The position numbers were made by a program, and so were the translations under genes. Below, in pieces: positions 7,209-16,084 of a DNA stretch of 22,830 nt. Origin of the DNA: Eubacterium sp. (GTDB lineage: Bacteria > Bacillota > Clostridia > Lachnospirales > Lachnospiraceae). Under the pieces are notes generated by a model, which saw only the letters and a list, made by a program, of their open reading frames with translations, was not told the DNA's origin and did no database searches. Numbering within the stretch: position 1 is the stretch's first letter; each line of letters starts with the position of its first letter. Where the stretch lies: NCBI GenBank assembly GCA_022776205.1, contig JALFIK010000130.1:1-22830 (forward strand), given 5' to 3'.

Positions 7209-10200
7209 CTATCCTCTCTTAATTTCATAAAATGCTTCAATCTGGGCCTGTTCCGTACTTAAGCCCTTACCTTCCATCTCAGAAATCTTCTGGAGCATTT
7301 TCTTATAATCGTGTGGAATAATCTTCTTAAATTTCGGCAGATATTTGCTGAAGTTGTTAAGAATTTCTTTTCCTTTTTCCGAATTTGTATAGGCAACGTG
7401 GGCGGTGATCATATCTTTGATCTCCATAACATCATATTTGGAAACAACCGGTTCGGAAGATACCATCTCTTTATTAAGACTTAAATACAGGTCGTTGTCT
7501 TCATCGAGAACATAAGCAACACCGCCGCTCATTCCGGCTGCAAAGTTTTTACCTGTCTTTCCGATGATCAGTACTTTACCACCGGTCATATATTCGCATC
7601 CGTGATCTCCGACACCTTCTACTACCGCTGTGGCACCGGAGTTTCTTACACAGAAACGCTCGCCGGCGACACCGTTAATATAGGCCTGTCCACTTGTTGC
7701 ACCGTAAAGGGCAACATTTCCGATAATGATATTTTCCTCTGCCTTAAAACGGATTCCCTTCGGAGGATAAACGATCAGTTTACCACCGGATAAACCTTTT
7801 CCAAAGTAATCATTACTGTCACCAATCAGCTCCAGGGTAAGACCATTTGGAATAAAGGCACCAAAACTCTGTCCTCCGGCACCGGTACACTGTACCGTAA
7901 ACGTGTCATCTTCCAGTGTATTGTAATAACGTCTCGTAATCTCTGAACCAAAGATTGTACCAAAAGCACGGTCTGTATTTCCAACATCAATGGAAATACT
8001 TCTCTTCTGTTTTTTATCCAGTGCTGTCTTTAACTTCGTAAGAAGAACTTTTTCATCCAGAGTCTTCTCCAGTTCAAAGTTAAATTCATTCTTTTTTGTG
8101 TAGCAGACCGGATGTTTCGGATCCACATATGGGTTATCCAGAATAGCGGATAAATCGAGATGATATTTCTTTGCTTCCGGACGTTCCTTTAATAAATCCG
8201 TACGGCCCACCAGCTCATCCACAGAATGAACCCCCAGTTTTGCCATGTATTCTCTCAATTCCTGAGCGATGAATCTCATATAATTTACCACATATTCCGG
8301 TTTTCCTTTAAAACGTTTCCGCAATTCCGGATTCTGTGTCGCAATGCCGACCGGACAGGTATCAAGATTGCATACTCTCATCATAACACAACCCATGGTA
8401 ATTAACGGTCCCGTTGCAAATCCAAATTCCTCTGCTCCCAGCGCTGCTGCGATGGCCACATCACGACCACTCATCAGCTTACCGTCTGTCTCGATGATAA
8501 CCTTGTTTCTAAGATCGTTCTTGATCAGAGTCTGATGGGTTTCTGCCACACCGAGCTCCCACGGAAGTCCCGCATTATGAATGGAGTTACGCGGTGCCGC
8601 TCCGGTTCCTCCATCATGACCGGAAATCAGGATAACCTGTGCACCGGCTTTGGCAACACCGGCTGCTACTGTTCCGACACCGGCTTCCGATACAAGTTTT
8701 ACAGAAATACGTGCATTTTTATTTGCATTCTTTAAGTCATAAATTAACTGTGCCAGATCCTCGATACTGTAAATATCATGATGCGGTGGCGGGGAAATCA
8801 GTCCCACACCAGGGGTGGAATGTCTTGTCTTTGCAATCCACGGATAAACCTTTCCGCCCGGAAGGTGTCCGCCTTCTCCGGGTTTTGCTCCCTGAGCCAT
8901 CTTAATCTGAATCTCTTCCGCACTTACCAGATATTTGCTTGTCACACCAAATCGACCCGATGCGACCTGTTTGATTGCAGAACATTTATTTAATCCGTCC
9001 GGACCTATAGTCAAACGTTCCAGATCCTCGCCACCTTCACCGGTATTTGATTTACCATGGAGCATATTCATGGCAATCGCCAGTGTCTCATGGGCTTCTT
9101 TGGAAATGGAGCCGTAACTCATTGCCCCTGTCTTAAATCTTTTTACAATCGATTCAACCGGCTCTACCTCATCAATCGGGATTCCTTTTTCCGGATAATT
9201 AAAGTCCATCAGCCCCCGGAGACTTACCGGTGCCGTTTCCTTATTTACCATTGCCGTATACTGCTTAAACATGTCGTAATCATTGGTCCAGGTTGCAGTC
9301 TGCAGAGTGTGAATCGTCAGTGGATTATAAAGATGCTCTTCCTTTCCGCTTCTGAATTTATGAAATCCTCCGCTGTCGAGACTTAAATCATTCTTCAGGC
9401 CAAGCATATCAAAGGCCTGTGAATGACGGAAATCCACATCATCTTCAATATCCTGTAATGTAATTCCTTCCACACGGCTTACCGTATTTGTAAAGTATTC
9501 ATCAATGACTTCCTTACTGATACCCACTGCCTCAAAAATCTGGGAACCCTGATAGGACTGCAGGGTGGAGATACCCATCTTTGATGCAATTTTTACGATG
9601 CCGTGGAGCACAGCATTATTGTAGTCATTTACCGCTGCATAATAATCTTTTTTTAGTATGCCATCCTGAATCAGCTTCTTAATACTGAACTGAGCCATAT
9701 ACGGGTTGATCGCGCAGGCACCATAACCTAACAGAGTGGCAAAATGGTGCACTTCTCTCGGCTCTCCACTTTCCAAAATAATACTTACCGAAGTACTCTT
9801 TTTGGTCTGGATCAGATGCTGGTGCACAGCAGATACTGCCAGAAGGGACGGGATTGCCACATGGTTTTCATCCACACCTCTGTCTGTAAGAATAACAACG
9901 TTCGCTCCATTTTTATGTTCCTGATCGACTGCAATACACAAATGGTGAATCGCACGATCAAGCGGAGTTCCCTTATAAAATGTAATCGGCACATCTTTTA
10001 CCACAATGCCCTTAATCTTTGAATGACGAATCTTCAACAAATCTGTATTGGTAAGAATTGGGTTATTTACTTTTAGTACATGGCAGTTTTCTGCCTTCTC
10101 TTCTAAAACATTTCCCTCTCCACCAATATATATGGAAGTGGAAGTGACAATTTCTTCCCGGATTGCATCAATCGGAGGATTGGTTACCTGGGCAAAAAGC

Positions 10201-11741
10201 TGCTTGAAGTAATTAAATAACGGCTGATGTCTTTCGGAAAGTGCTGCCAGCGGAGTATCAGTCCCCATAGCACAGATTGCCTCGCTTCCGTTTAAGGCCA
10301 TCGGGAGAACAGATTCCTTCACTTCTTCATAAGTGTAGCCAAAAGCTTTCATCAAACGGGAACTTTCTTTATAACTATATTCTTCAACGGCAACATTCGG
10401 AATCTTCAGGTCTTTTAAGAATATCAGATTGTCGGAGAGCCATTCACCGTAAGGCTGTTTTCTGACATAAGAATTCTTCAGAATCTCGTCATCGATCAGC
10501 TCGCCTTTTACCGTGTCAACTAAAAGCATCTTGCCCGGATGGAGTCTTTCTTTCTTTACAATGTGCGTCGTGTCAAAATCAAGTACACCGACTTCAGAAG
10601 AAAGAATAAGCTGATCATCATCCGTAATATAGTAACGGGAAGGACGAAGACCGTTCCGGTCGAGTACGGCACCCATAATATCTCCATCTGTAAAAAGAAT
10701 CGAGGCCGGTCCATCCCACGGTTCCATCATCGTTGCATAATACTGATAGAAATCTCTCTTTTCTCTGCTCATTCCCTCATTATTCTCCCATGGCTCCGGG
10801 ATTGTAATCATCATGGCAAGAGGAAGAGGCATTCCGCTCATGAGAAGGAATTCCAGTGTATTATCAAGTCGTGCCGAGTCTGACCCATTCGGATCCACGA
10901 CAGGCGTCAGTTTAATCATCTCATCTTTCAGATACTCGGATTCCATATTTTCCTCACGGGCCAGCATCTTGTCCGCGTTACCGCGAATCGTATTGATCTC
11001 TCCATTATGAACAATATAACGATATGGATGGGCCTTCTCCCAGCTCGGTACAGTGTTGGTTGAGAAACGGGAATGAACCAGCGCAATGGCAGATTCGTAA
11101 TCCGGATCCTGTAAGTCATTATAGAACTGACGAAGCTGACCGACAAGGAACATTCCTTTATATACAATCGTACGACTGCTTAGGGATACCACATAGGTGG
11201 AATCATTAGACTGTTCAAATACTCTTCGCACTATATAAAGGCGTCGGTCAAAATCCAGTCCTCTTGGCACATCAAATGGCCGTTTCACAAATCCCTGCAT
11301 GATGCATGGCATACAATCTGCAGCCTTTTTTCCAAGAATCTGAGGCTGTATAGGAACTTCTCTCCATCCAAGGAAATTAAGGCCCTCTTTTTCTACAATA
11401 ATCTCAAACATCTTCTTGGCACGGTTTCTCTGGAACTCATCCTGCGGCATGAAGAACATTCCAATACCATAGTCCCGTTCCTTTCCAATAGAAATGCCGA
11501 GAGCTCCACAGGCTTTCTCGAAAAATTTGTGGGAAATCTGTACTAAGATTCCAACACCATCACCTGTCTTACCCTCGGCATCTTTGCCGGCTCTATGTTC
11601 AAGATTCTCAACAATTTTCAAAGCATTTGATACTGTTTCATGGCTCTTGATTCCCTTAATGTTAACCACTGCACCAATACCACAGTTATCATGCTCCAGG
11701 CTCGGATCATACAGACCCTGCCGTACATTATCCTGATACAT
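7209..11741 (-). CDS. gltB: Glutamate synthase large subunit (GltB)
   Basis: Converts glutamine plus 2-oxoglutarate to two glutamates with electrons from GltD, the second step of GS-GOGAT ammonium assimilation. The 1510-aa length is normal. The N-terminal glutamine amidotransferase nucleophile is Cys20 (EHDNCGIGAV), so a 19-residue propeptide should be removed. The FMN-binding synthase domain shows GEGGEDLERL near 930 and SGHDGGTGAAP near 1043. The 3Fe-4S cysteines lie in CVMMRVCNLDTCPVGIATQ near 1115. The C-terminal GXXGXXXG helix domain runs from about 1280 and includes GNVALYGATSGQAY. The start has AAAGGATGAGACC upstream. A promoter and probable operators lie upstream. Confidence 0.98.
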   Translation of the reverse strand: MYQDNVRQGLYDPSLEHDNCGIGAVVNIKGIKSHETVSNALKIVENLEHRAGKDAEGKTGDGVGILVQISHKFFEKACGALGISIGKERDYGIGMFFMPQDEFQRNRAKKMFEIIVEKEGLNFLGWREVPIQPQILGKKAADCMPCIMQGFVKRPFDVPRGLDFDRRLYIVRRVFEQSNDSTYVVSLSSRTIVYKGMFLVGQLRQFYNDLQDPDYESAIALVHSRFSTNTVPSWEKAHPYRYIVHNGEINTIRGNADKMLAREENMESEYLKDEMIKLTPVVDPNGSDSARLDNTLEFLLMSGMPLPLAMMITIPEPWENNEGMSREKRDFYQYYATMMEPWDGPASILFTDGDIMGAVLDRNGLRPSRYYITDDDQLILSSEVGVLDFDTTHIVKKERLHPGKMLLVDTVKGELIDDEILKNSYVRKQPYGEWLSDNLIFLKDLKIPNVAVEEYSYKESSRLMKAFGYTYEEVKESVLPMALNGSEAICAMGTDTPLAALSERHQPLFNYFKQLFAQVTNPPIDAIREEIVTSTSIYIGGEGNVLEEKAENCHVLKVNNPILTNTDLLKIRHSKIKGIVVKDVPITFYKGTPLDRAIHHLCIAVDQEHKNGANVVILTDRGVDENHVAIPSLLAVSAVHQHLIQTKKSTSVSIILESGEPREVHHFATLLGYGACAINPYMAQFSIKKLIQDGILKKDYYAAVNDYNNAVLHGIVKIASKMGISTLQSYQGSQIFEAVGISKEVIDEYFTNTVSRVEGITLQDIEDDVDFRHSQAFDMLGLKNDLSLDSGGFHKFRSGKEEHLYNPLTIHTLQTATWTNDYDMFKQYTAMVNKETAPVSLRGLMDFNYPEKGIPIDEVEPVESIVKRFKTGAMSYGSISKEAHETLAIAMNMLHGKSNTGEGGEDLERLTIGPDGLNKCSAIKQVASGRFGVTSKYLVSAEEIQIKMAQGAKPGEGGHLPGGKVYPWIAKTRHSTPGVGLISPPPHHDIYSIEDLAQLIYDLKNANKNARISVKLVSEAGVGTVAAGVAKAGAQVILISGHDGGTGAAPRNSIHNAGLPWELGVAETHQTLIKNDLRNKVIIETDGKLMSGRDVAIAAALGAEEFGFATGPLITMGCVMMRVCNLDTCPVGIATQNPELRKRFKGKPEYVVNYMRFIAQELREYMAKLGVHSVDELVGRTDLLKERPEAKKYHLDLSAILDNPYVDPKHPVCYTKKNEFNFELEKTLDEKVLLTKLKTALDKKQKRSISIDVGNTDRAFGTIFGSEITRRYYNTLEDDTFTVQCTGAGGQSFGAFIPNGLTLELIGDSNDYFGKGLSGGKLIVYPPKGIRFKAEENIIIGNVALYGATSGQAYINGVAGERFCVRNSGATAVVEGVGDHGCEYMTGGKVLIIGKTGKNFAAGMSGGVAYVLDEDNDLYLSLNKEMVSSEPVVSKYDVMEIKDMITAHVAYTNSEKGKEILNNFSKYLPKFKKIIPHDYKKMLQKISEMEGKGLSTEQAQIEAFYEIKRG

Positions 11742-11869
11742 GGTCTCATCCTTTCTTTCTCTTGTATTAACCGGATTATGAAATCAACTTCTCTGATTCC
11801 CCTTCCGTATTTATCAGTGACATTCTATTTTAGAAATACAGAATCTGCTTTCTTGCATTTTCTTCTGAT
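11742..11869 (-). other. gltBD leader (5' UTR, about 128 nt)
   Basis: This is the stretch between the predicted start of transcription and gltB. It contains nested complementary arms (GATTC with GAATC, GTATTT with AAATAC, and a TTCTA-AAA-TAGAA hairpin) and a 14-codon reading frame beginning ATGCAAGAAAGC with weak AGAAG upstream. No T-box or known riboswitch core was recognised. It may be a structured leader, but the stems are AT-rich and weak. Confidence 0.3.
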
Positions 11870-11878
11870 GGTACCATC
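11867..11878. promoter_or_regulatory. Perfect 12-bp palindrome GATGGTACCATC at the gltBD start of transcription
   Basis: The palindrome overlaps three bases of the -10 box and covers the predicted +1, a classic repressor position. The binding protein is unknown. Its TGGTAC core also occurs in the trmB inverted repeat. Confidence 0.45.
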
Positions 11879-11904
11879 TTACAACATTTTATGGTCTTTG
11901 TAAA
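11876..11904 (-). promoter_or_regulatory. Promoter of gltBD
   Basis: Minus strand TTTACA (11904-11899), 17-bp spacer, TAAGAT (11881-11876). Both hexamers match 5 of 6 and spacing is ideal. Predicted start near 11869. It is the best promoter in the 615-bp gap before gltB. Confidence 0.75.
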
Positions 11905-11920
11905 TACAAACATTTTTATT

Positions 11921-11935
11921 AATTGTCAGATAATT
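11921..11935. promoter_or_regulatory. CodY-box-like motif upstream of gltBD
   Basis: The minus strand reads AATTATCTGACAATT, which differs at two of 15 positions from the established CodY consensus AATTTTCWGAAAATT. It lies about 17 bp upstream of the gltBD -35 box. CodY is a nitrogen and branched-chain amino acid sensor in many Firmicutes and is known to act on nitrogen genes. Whether this organism has CodY cannot be seen here. Confidence 0.4.
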
Positions 11936-12154
11936 AGTTTATTATATTTTTGTCTGCTTATTTACAGATATTTCTTTAATTTTATCGGGTTTTATCTTTA
12001 TTTTATTAGAAATGTTTTACTATTTTTCACCTGATTCTCATTATTTTCTTCTTTTTTTTCATGCTATTCTTACAGTCCCCTTATCGTTTTCCTTAAAAAA
12101 ATACAATTCACACAATTTAAAACGAATCGCCTTCCCCAATTCCTTCATATTTTT
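11936..12154. other. AT-rich gene-free tract between gltBD control region and upstream terminators
   Basis: The stretch is strongly AT-rich with many A or T runs and no coding frame with a plausible ribosome binding site and family match. Nothing else was recognised. It could give intrinsic curvature or act as an UP-like region, but that is a guess. Confidence 0.5.
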
Positions 12155-12180
12155 AAAAAAAGAGTTCCGTGAGCGGAACT
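12155..12180 (-). terminator. Rho-independent terminator (AGTTCCG-CTCA-CGGAACT plus T7)
   Basis: A 7-bp perfect stem with a 4-nt loop (12180-12163) is followed on the minus strand by C and seven T. On the plus strand the hairpin is followed by TTTCGC, so the minus strand is the functional one. A second small hairpin, CGCAC-TCG-GTGCG (12183-12195), lies just upstream. It either backs up the nifJ terminator or ends a separate RNA. Confidence 0.82.
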
Positions 12181-12250
12181 TTCGCACCGAGTGCGGTCGC
12201 CCTGGTAATCTCTTCTTATCGTGCGAGTACACATCCCGCGAAAGACTTTT
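12155..12250 (-). ncRNA. Candidate structured RNA ending in a strong terminator (unrecognised)
   Basis: Between the nifJ terminator and the terminator at 12155-12180 lies a GC-richer segment with nested complementarity in the minus-strand RNA. CUUUCGC (12244-12238) can pair with GCGAAAG (12185-12179), and CGCAC occurs twice (12225-12221 and 12195-12191), each able to pair with GUGCG at 12187-12183. These pairings exclude one another. It resembles a small RNA or a 3'-derived RNA from nifJ read-through. No good promoter was found in front of it (only a weak TATTAT-type box) and no known family was recognised. Confidence 0.35.
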
Positions 12251-12262
12251 TATATAATAGGA

Positions 12263-12304
12263 AAGAGCCGTATACCAGCTCAGTATAACTGATATACGAC
12301 TCTT
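12263..12304 (-). terminator. Terminator-like hairpin after nifJ
   Basis: A 16-bp stem (AAGAGTCGTATATCAG with CTGGTATACGGCTCTT) has two G-U pairs in the minus-strand RNA, where the plus-strand RNA would have C-A mismatches. The following T-tract (TTTCCTATTATAT) is interrupted, so termination may be incomplete. The hairpin begins about 50 nt after the nifJ stop. Confidence 0.7.
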
Positions 12305-12356
12305 CCTTATATATGTCCCATCCTCTTAAAGGATCTGTGACTGTCTCCCCTTATAA

Positions 12357-15300
12357 TTATTTATAAAGCTCAACCAGTTTCTGCAGATGTTCATAACGAG
12401 CCTTTGCTACTTCCTCGGACTTGTTGAACAGTCTTTCTGCTCTTTCAGGGAATGGCTTGATCAGACGTGTATAACGTGCCTCGTTATTCAGGAAATCCTG
12501 ATAAGATCCATCGCCCGGTTTCGATGTTAATGTAAATGGATTCTTTCCTTCTGCTTTCTTAGCAGGGTCGAAGGAGAAGAGATTCCAGTATCCGGCCTTA
12601 ACGGCTTTCTTCATCTCATCCTGGCAGTGATTCATTCCACCTTTGGCAATTCCGTGAAGCTCACATGGAGCATAACCGATAATCAGGGATGGTCCGTCGT
12701 AAGCTTCTGCTTCTGTCAGACATTTCACTGCCTGTGCAGGATTTGCTCCGAGCGCAATCTGTGCAACATAGACATATCCGTAGCTCATTGCAATCTCAGC
12801 CAGACTCTTCTTTCCAATCTCTTTACCTGCAGCTGCAAACTGACAAACTTCTCCGATATTGGAAGCCTTGGAAGCCTGTCCACCTGTATTGGAATACATC
12901 TCTGTATCAAATACCATAACATTTACATTTTCACCGGAAGCAAGAACATGGTCTAAGCCACCGAAACCAATATCGTATGCCCATCCGTCACCACCGAAGA
13001 TCCATACGGATTTCTTAGCAAGATACTGTTTCTTCTCTAATATTTCTGCAGCATCCGGACATCCTGCTGCTGCTGCCTTTTCCAGTTCTGCAATTAATGC
13101 CTTTGCAGCTGGAGTATTTTCTTTCGTCTTATCCTTTGTCTCAATAAATTTATCGTATGCTGCCTTAAATTCATCCGTAGCTCTGTCAGAAGCAGCCATC
13201 TTATCTAACTTGGCGATTGCCTGGTCACGTAATGTCTTCTGTCCAAGGTACATACCGAAACCATGCTCAGCGTTATCCTCGAATAAGGAGTTTGACCATG
13301 CAGGGCCCTGTTTGGAATCTTTGTTTACTGTATATGGAGCTGTTGCTGCAGGACCACCCCAGATGGAGGAACATCCTGTTGCATTGGAGATATACATATG
13401 CTCACCAAATAACTGAGTAATCAGACGGGCATAGGATGTCTCTGCACAGCCTGCACAGGAGCCGGAGAACTCAAGCAGTGGCTGATTGAACTGAGAACCT
13501 TTTACTGTTGTCTCGGCCGGTGCACCCGGTTTTCTTCCGACGCTTGCTACCAGGTAATCGAATACCGGCTGCTGCTCTGCCTGACTTTCCTGAGGTACCA
13601 TCTCAATTGCCTTGGTAGGACATACGGTTACACACTCGCCACATCCCATACAATCTAACGGAGATACACTCATTGTGAATTTATATTCGCTTGCTTTTGG
13701 CTTCGTATCTGCAACTTTCATGTTTGCAGGTGCTGCCTTAATCTCATCCTCGCTGACCATGAACGGACGGATTGTAGCATGAGAACATACAAAGGCACAC
13801 TGGTTACACTGAATACATTTTTCTGCATCCCATTCCGGAACCATAACGGCTGTTCCACGTTTCTCGTATGCAGAAGCACCAAGTTCGAACTGTCCGTCCG
13901 GGTTATCCTTAAATGTGGATACTGGAAGGCTGTCACCATCCATGATACCAATCGGCTGCATCATTTCCTTAACCATCTTAACAGTCTTTGGAAGGCCTGT
14001 AAGTTCTTTTGCAGGAGCATCCGGTTCCGGATCAGACCAGGATGCCGGAATCTCTACTTTATGAACGGCATCTACACCGGCATCGATTGCCTTGTAGTTC
14101 ATCTCAACAACTGCATCACCTTTCTTGCTGTAAGATTTCTTTGCAGCTGCCTTCATGTACTCAACTGCCTCATCGATCGGCATAATGTTGGCAAGTTTGA
14201 AGAATGCGGACTGTAAGATTGTATTCGTACGTTTACCCATACCGATTTCAATCGCTTTGTCAATCGCATTAATTGTGTATAACTGAATATTGTTATCTGC
14301 AATATATTTCTTTGCTTCTGCAGGCATATGCTGGTCTAACTCTTCATCCGTCCACTGGCAGTTGATCATAAAGATTCCGCCCGGTTTTACATCCTGAACC
14401 ATCTTGTAACCTTTTACGACATAAGACGGGTTGTGGCATGCAACGAAGTCAGCCTGATTGATGTAATATGGACTCTTGATTGGGTTGTCACCAAAACGGA
14501 GGTGAGAAATTGTGATACCACCGGTCTTCTTGGAATCATACTGGAAGTATGCCTGAATGTACTTGTCTGTGTGGTCACCGATAATCTTGGTGGAATTCTT
14601 GTTCGCACCAACAGTACCATCTCCGCCGAGACCCCAGAACTTACACTCTACTGTACCAGGAGCAGATGTGATCGGAGCCGGTTTTACTTCCGGTAAGGAC
14701 AGATTCGTAACATCATCTACGATACCGATTGTAAAACGTGGTTTCGGAGCATCCTTTTCCAGTTCTTTATATACAGCAAATACGGAAGATGGAGGAGTGT
14801 CTTTCGAACCTAATCCGTAACGTCCGCCCGTAAGGATAATATCGTTGAGACCGGCCTCTCTTAATGTAGCTGCAACATCAAGGAATAACGGCTCGCCTAA
14901 AGAACCAGGCTCTTTTGTACGGTCAAGTACGGCAATCTTCTTAACCGTCTTCGGAATAACGTCGAGTAATGCGGAAGATACCCATGGACGATATAAACGA
15001 ACTTTGATCAGGCCAACCTTTTCCCCTTTTGCTGTTAAGTAATCAATAACTTCTTCTGCCACGTCACAGATGGATCCCATTGCGATGATAACACGATCTG
15101 CATCCTCTGCACCATAGTAGTTGAATAAATCATAATCTGTTCCAAGTTTTTCATTGATTTTGCCCATGTATTTCTTTACAACAGCCGGTAAAGCATCGTA
15201 AGCAGAGTTACATGCTTCTCTGTGCTGGAAGAAAACATCTCCGTTTTCGTGGGAACCACGCATAGCCGGATGTTCCGGATTCAGTGCATGCTCACGGAAC

Positions 15301-15905
15301 TCCTTAACGGCTTCCATGTTACACATTTCTTTTAAGTCGGCATAATCCCATTTTTCAATTTTCTGAATCTCATGGGATGTACGGAATCCATCAAAGAAGT
15401 TGATGAACGGAACTTTTCCTTCGATTGCGGAAAGATGAGCAACCGGACTTAAATCCATAACTTCCTGTGGATTTGTTTCTGCGAGCATGGCAAAACCAGT
15501 CTGACGGCAGGCATATACGTCACTGTGGTCACCGAAAATATTCAGAGACTGTGTTGCAACAGTACGTGCGGATACGTCAAAGACACACGGAAGCTGCTCT
15601 GCAGCAATTTTATACATATTCGGGATCATCAGAAGAAGACCCTGAGATGCTGTAAATGTGGTTGTAAGAGCTCCGGCTGCAAGGGATCCGTGAACAGTAC
15701 CTGCTGCACCGGCTTCAGACTGCATCTCACTTACAACTACCTGGTTACCAAAAATATTCTCCTGTCCTGCTGCTGCCCACTGGTCAACAGAATCTGCCAT
15801 AGGACTGGATGGTGTAATAGGATAGATTGCTGCAACATCCGTATAAGCATATGCTACAGGAGCTGCTGCGGTGTTTCCATCCATGGACTGTTTTGCTCTA
15901 GGCAT
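12357..15905 (-). CDS. nifJ: Pyruvate:ferredoxin (flavodoxin) oxidoreductase
   Basis: Homodimeric cytoplasmic enzyme of anaerobes that oxidises pyruvate to acetyl-CoA and CO2 and reduces ferredoxin. The product has 1182 aa, as expected for single-chain PFOR. The N-terminal pyruvate/TPP domain has YPITPSSPMAD near residue 28. Two ferredoxin-type 4Fe-4S motifs are seen, CIQCNQCAFVC near 697 and CMGCGECVTVCP near 750. The proximal-cluster and TPP domain starts with SCAGCAETSYARL near 813, then GDGWAYDIGFGGLDHVL near 970 and YSNTGGQASKAS near 1001. I start it at MPRAKQS because AAGGAGG lies 8 nt upstream; a frame extension of 16 codons exists, but its ATG lies upstream of the predicted transcription start. 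It is monocistronic, with promoters at 15955-15983 and 16047-16075. Confidence 0.97.
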   Translation of the reverse strand: MPRAKQSMDGNTAAAPVAYAYTDVAAIYPITPSSPMADSVDQWAAAGQENIFGNQVVVSEMQSEAGAAGTVHGSLAAGALTTTFTASQGLLLMIPNMYKIAAEQLPCVFDVSARTVATQSLNIFGDHSDVYACRQTGFAMLAETNPQEVMDLSPVAHLSAIEGKVPFINFFDGFRTSHEIQKIEKWDYADLKEMCNMEAVKEFREHALNPEHPAMRGSHENGDVFFQHREACNSAYDALPAVVKKYMGKINEKLGTDYDLFNYYGAEDADRVIIAMGSICDVAEEVIDYLTAKGEKVGLIKVRLYRPWVSSALLDVIPKTVKKIAVLDRTKEPGSLGEPLFLDVAATLREAGLNDIILTGGRYGLGSKDTPPSSVFAVYKELEKDAPKPRFTIGIVDDVTNLSLPEVKPAPITSAPGTVECKFWGLGGDGTVGANKNSTKIIGDHTDKYIQAYFQYDSKKTGGITISHLRFGDNPIKSPYYINQADFVACHNPSYVVKGYKMVQDVKPGGIFMINCQWTDEELDQHMPAEAKKYIADNNIQLYTINAIDKAIEIGMGKRTNTILQSAFFKLANIMPIDEAVEYMKAAAKKSYSKKGDAVVEMNYKAIDAGVDAVHKVEIPASWSDPEPDAPAKELTGLPKTVKMVKEMMQPIGIMDGDSLPVSTFKDNPDGQFELGASAYEKRGTAVMVPEWDAEKCIQCNQCAFVCSHATIRPFMVSEDEIKAAPANMKVADTKPKASEYKFTMSVSPLDCMGCGECVTVCPTKAIEMVPQESQAEQQPVFDYLVASVGRKPGAPAETTVKGSQFNQPLLEFSGSCAGCAETSYARLITQLFGEHMYISNATGCSSIWGGPAATAPYTVNKDSKQGPAWSNSLFEDNAEHGFGMYLGQKTLRDQAIAKLDKMAASDRATDEFKAAYDKFIETKDKTKENTPAAKALIAELEKAAAAGCPDAAEILEKKQYLAKKSVWIFGGDGWAYDIGFGGLDHVLASGENVNVMVFDTEMYSNTGGQASKASNIGEVCQFAAAGKEIGKKSLAEIAMSYGYVYVAQIALGANPAQAVKCLTEAEAYDGPSLIIGYAPCELHGIAKGGMNHCQDEMKKAVKAGYWNLFSFDPAKKAEGKNPFTLTSKPGDGSYQDFLNNEARYTRLIKPFPERAERLFNKSEEVAKARYEHLQKLVELYK

Positions 15906-15913
15906 TGATAATT

Positions 15914-15920
15914 CCTCCTT
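15914..15920 (-). promoter_or_regulatory. Ribosome binding site fixing the nifJ start
   Basis: AAGGAGG with an 8-nt spacer to the ATG at 15905-15903. It decides against the in-frame ATG at 15953, which has no Shine-Dalgarno site. Confidence 0.9.
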
Positions 15921-15954
15921 GTCAAAAGTTGTGGTTAATTTTAAATTCGACATA

Positions 15955-15983
15955 ATTTTATCATCTTTTTATTACGTTGTAAA
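15955..15983 (-). promoter_or_regulatory. Proximal promoter of nifJ
   Basis: Minus strand TTTACA (15983-15978), 17 bp, TAAAAT (15960-15955), both 5 of 6. Transcription would begin near 15948, giving a leader of about 43 nt with the AAGGAGG site. Confidence 0.72.
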
Positions 15984-16046
15984 GCGTATTCCCGCCTGTT
16001 CCTTTTAAAATACAAAATGTTGTCTGAATTAACTGTCTTATGACAA

Positions 16047-16075
16047 ATTATACCCTTGACAATGCATTTTCCCAA
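16047..16075 (-). promoter_or_regulatory. Candidate distal promoter of nifJ
   Basis: Minus strand TTGGGA (16075-16070), 17 bp, TATAAT (16052-16047). The -10 box is perfect and the -35 box matches 4 of 6. Just downstream lies a small dyad TGTC-ATAA-GACA (16045-16034) around the expected start. It begins about 10 nt past the end of the signal peptidase gene. Confidence 0.5.
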
Positions 16076-16084
16076 AGCAATTTT

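Noticed and set aside
11742..11904. Glutamine, T-box or other known riboswitch in the gltBD leader
   Set aside because: No recognisable conserved core and no terminator between the promoter and gltB; the helices are short and AT-rich.
12012..12257. 81-codon plus-strand frame in the gap before gltB
   Set aside because: It reads through AT-rich tract and both terminator hairpins; composition is low-complexity Phe/Ser and no ribosome binding site is present.
12357..15953. 1198-aa version of nifJ
   Set aside because: The extra 16 codons have no ribosome binding site and start upstream of the predicted transcription start; the internal ATG has AAGGAGG.
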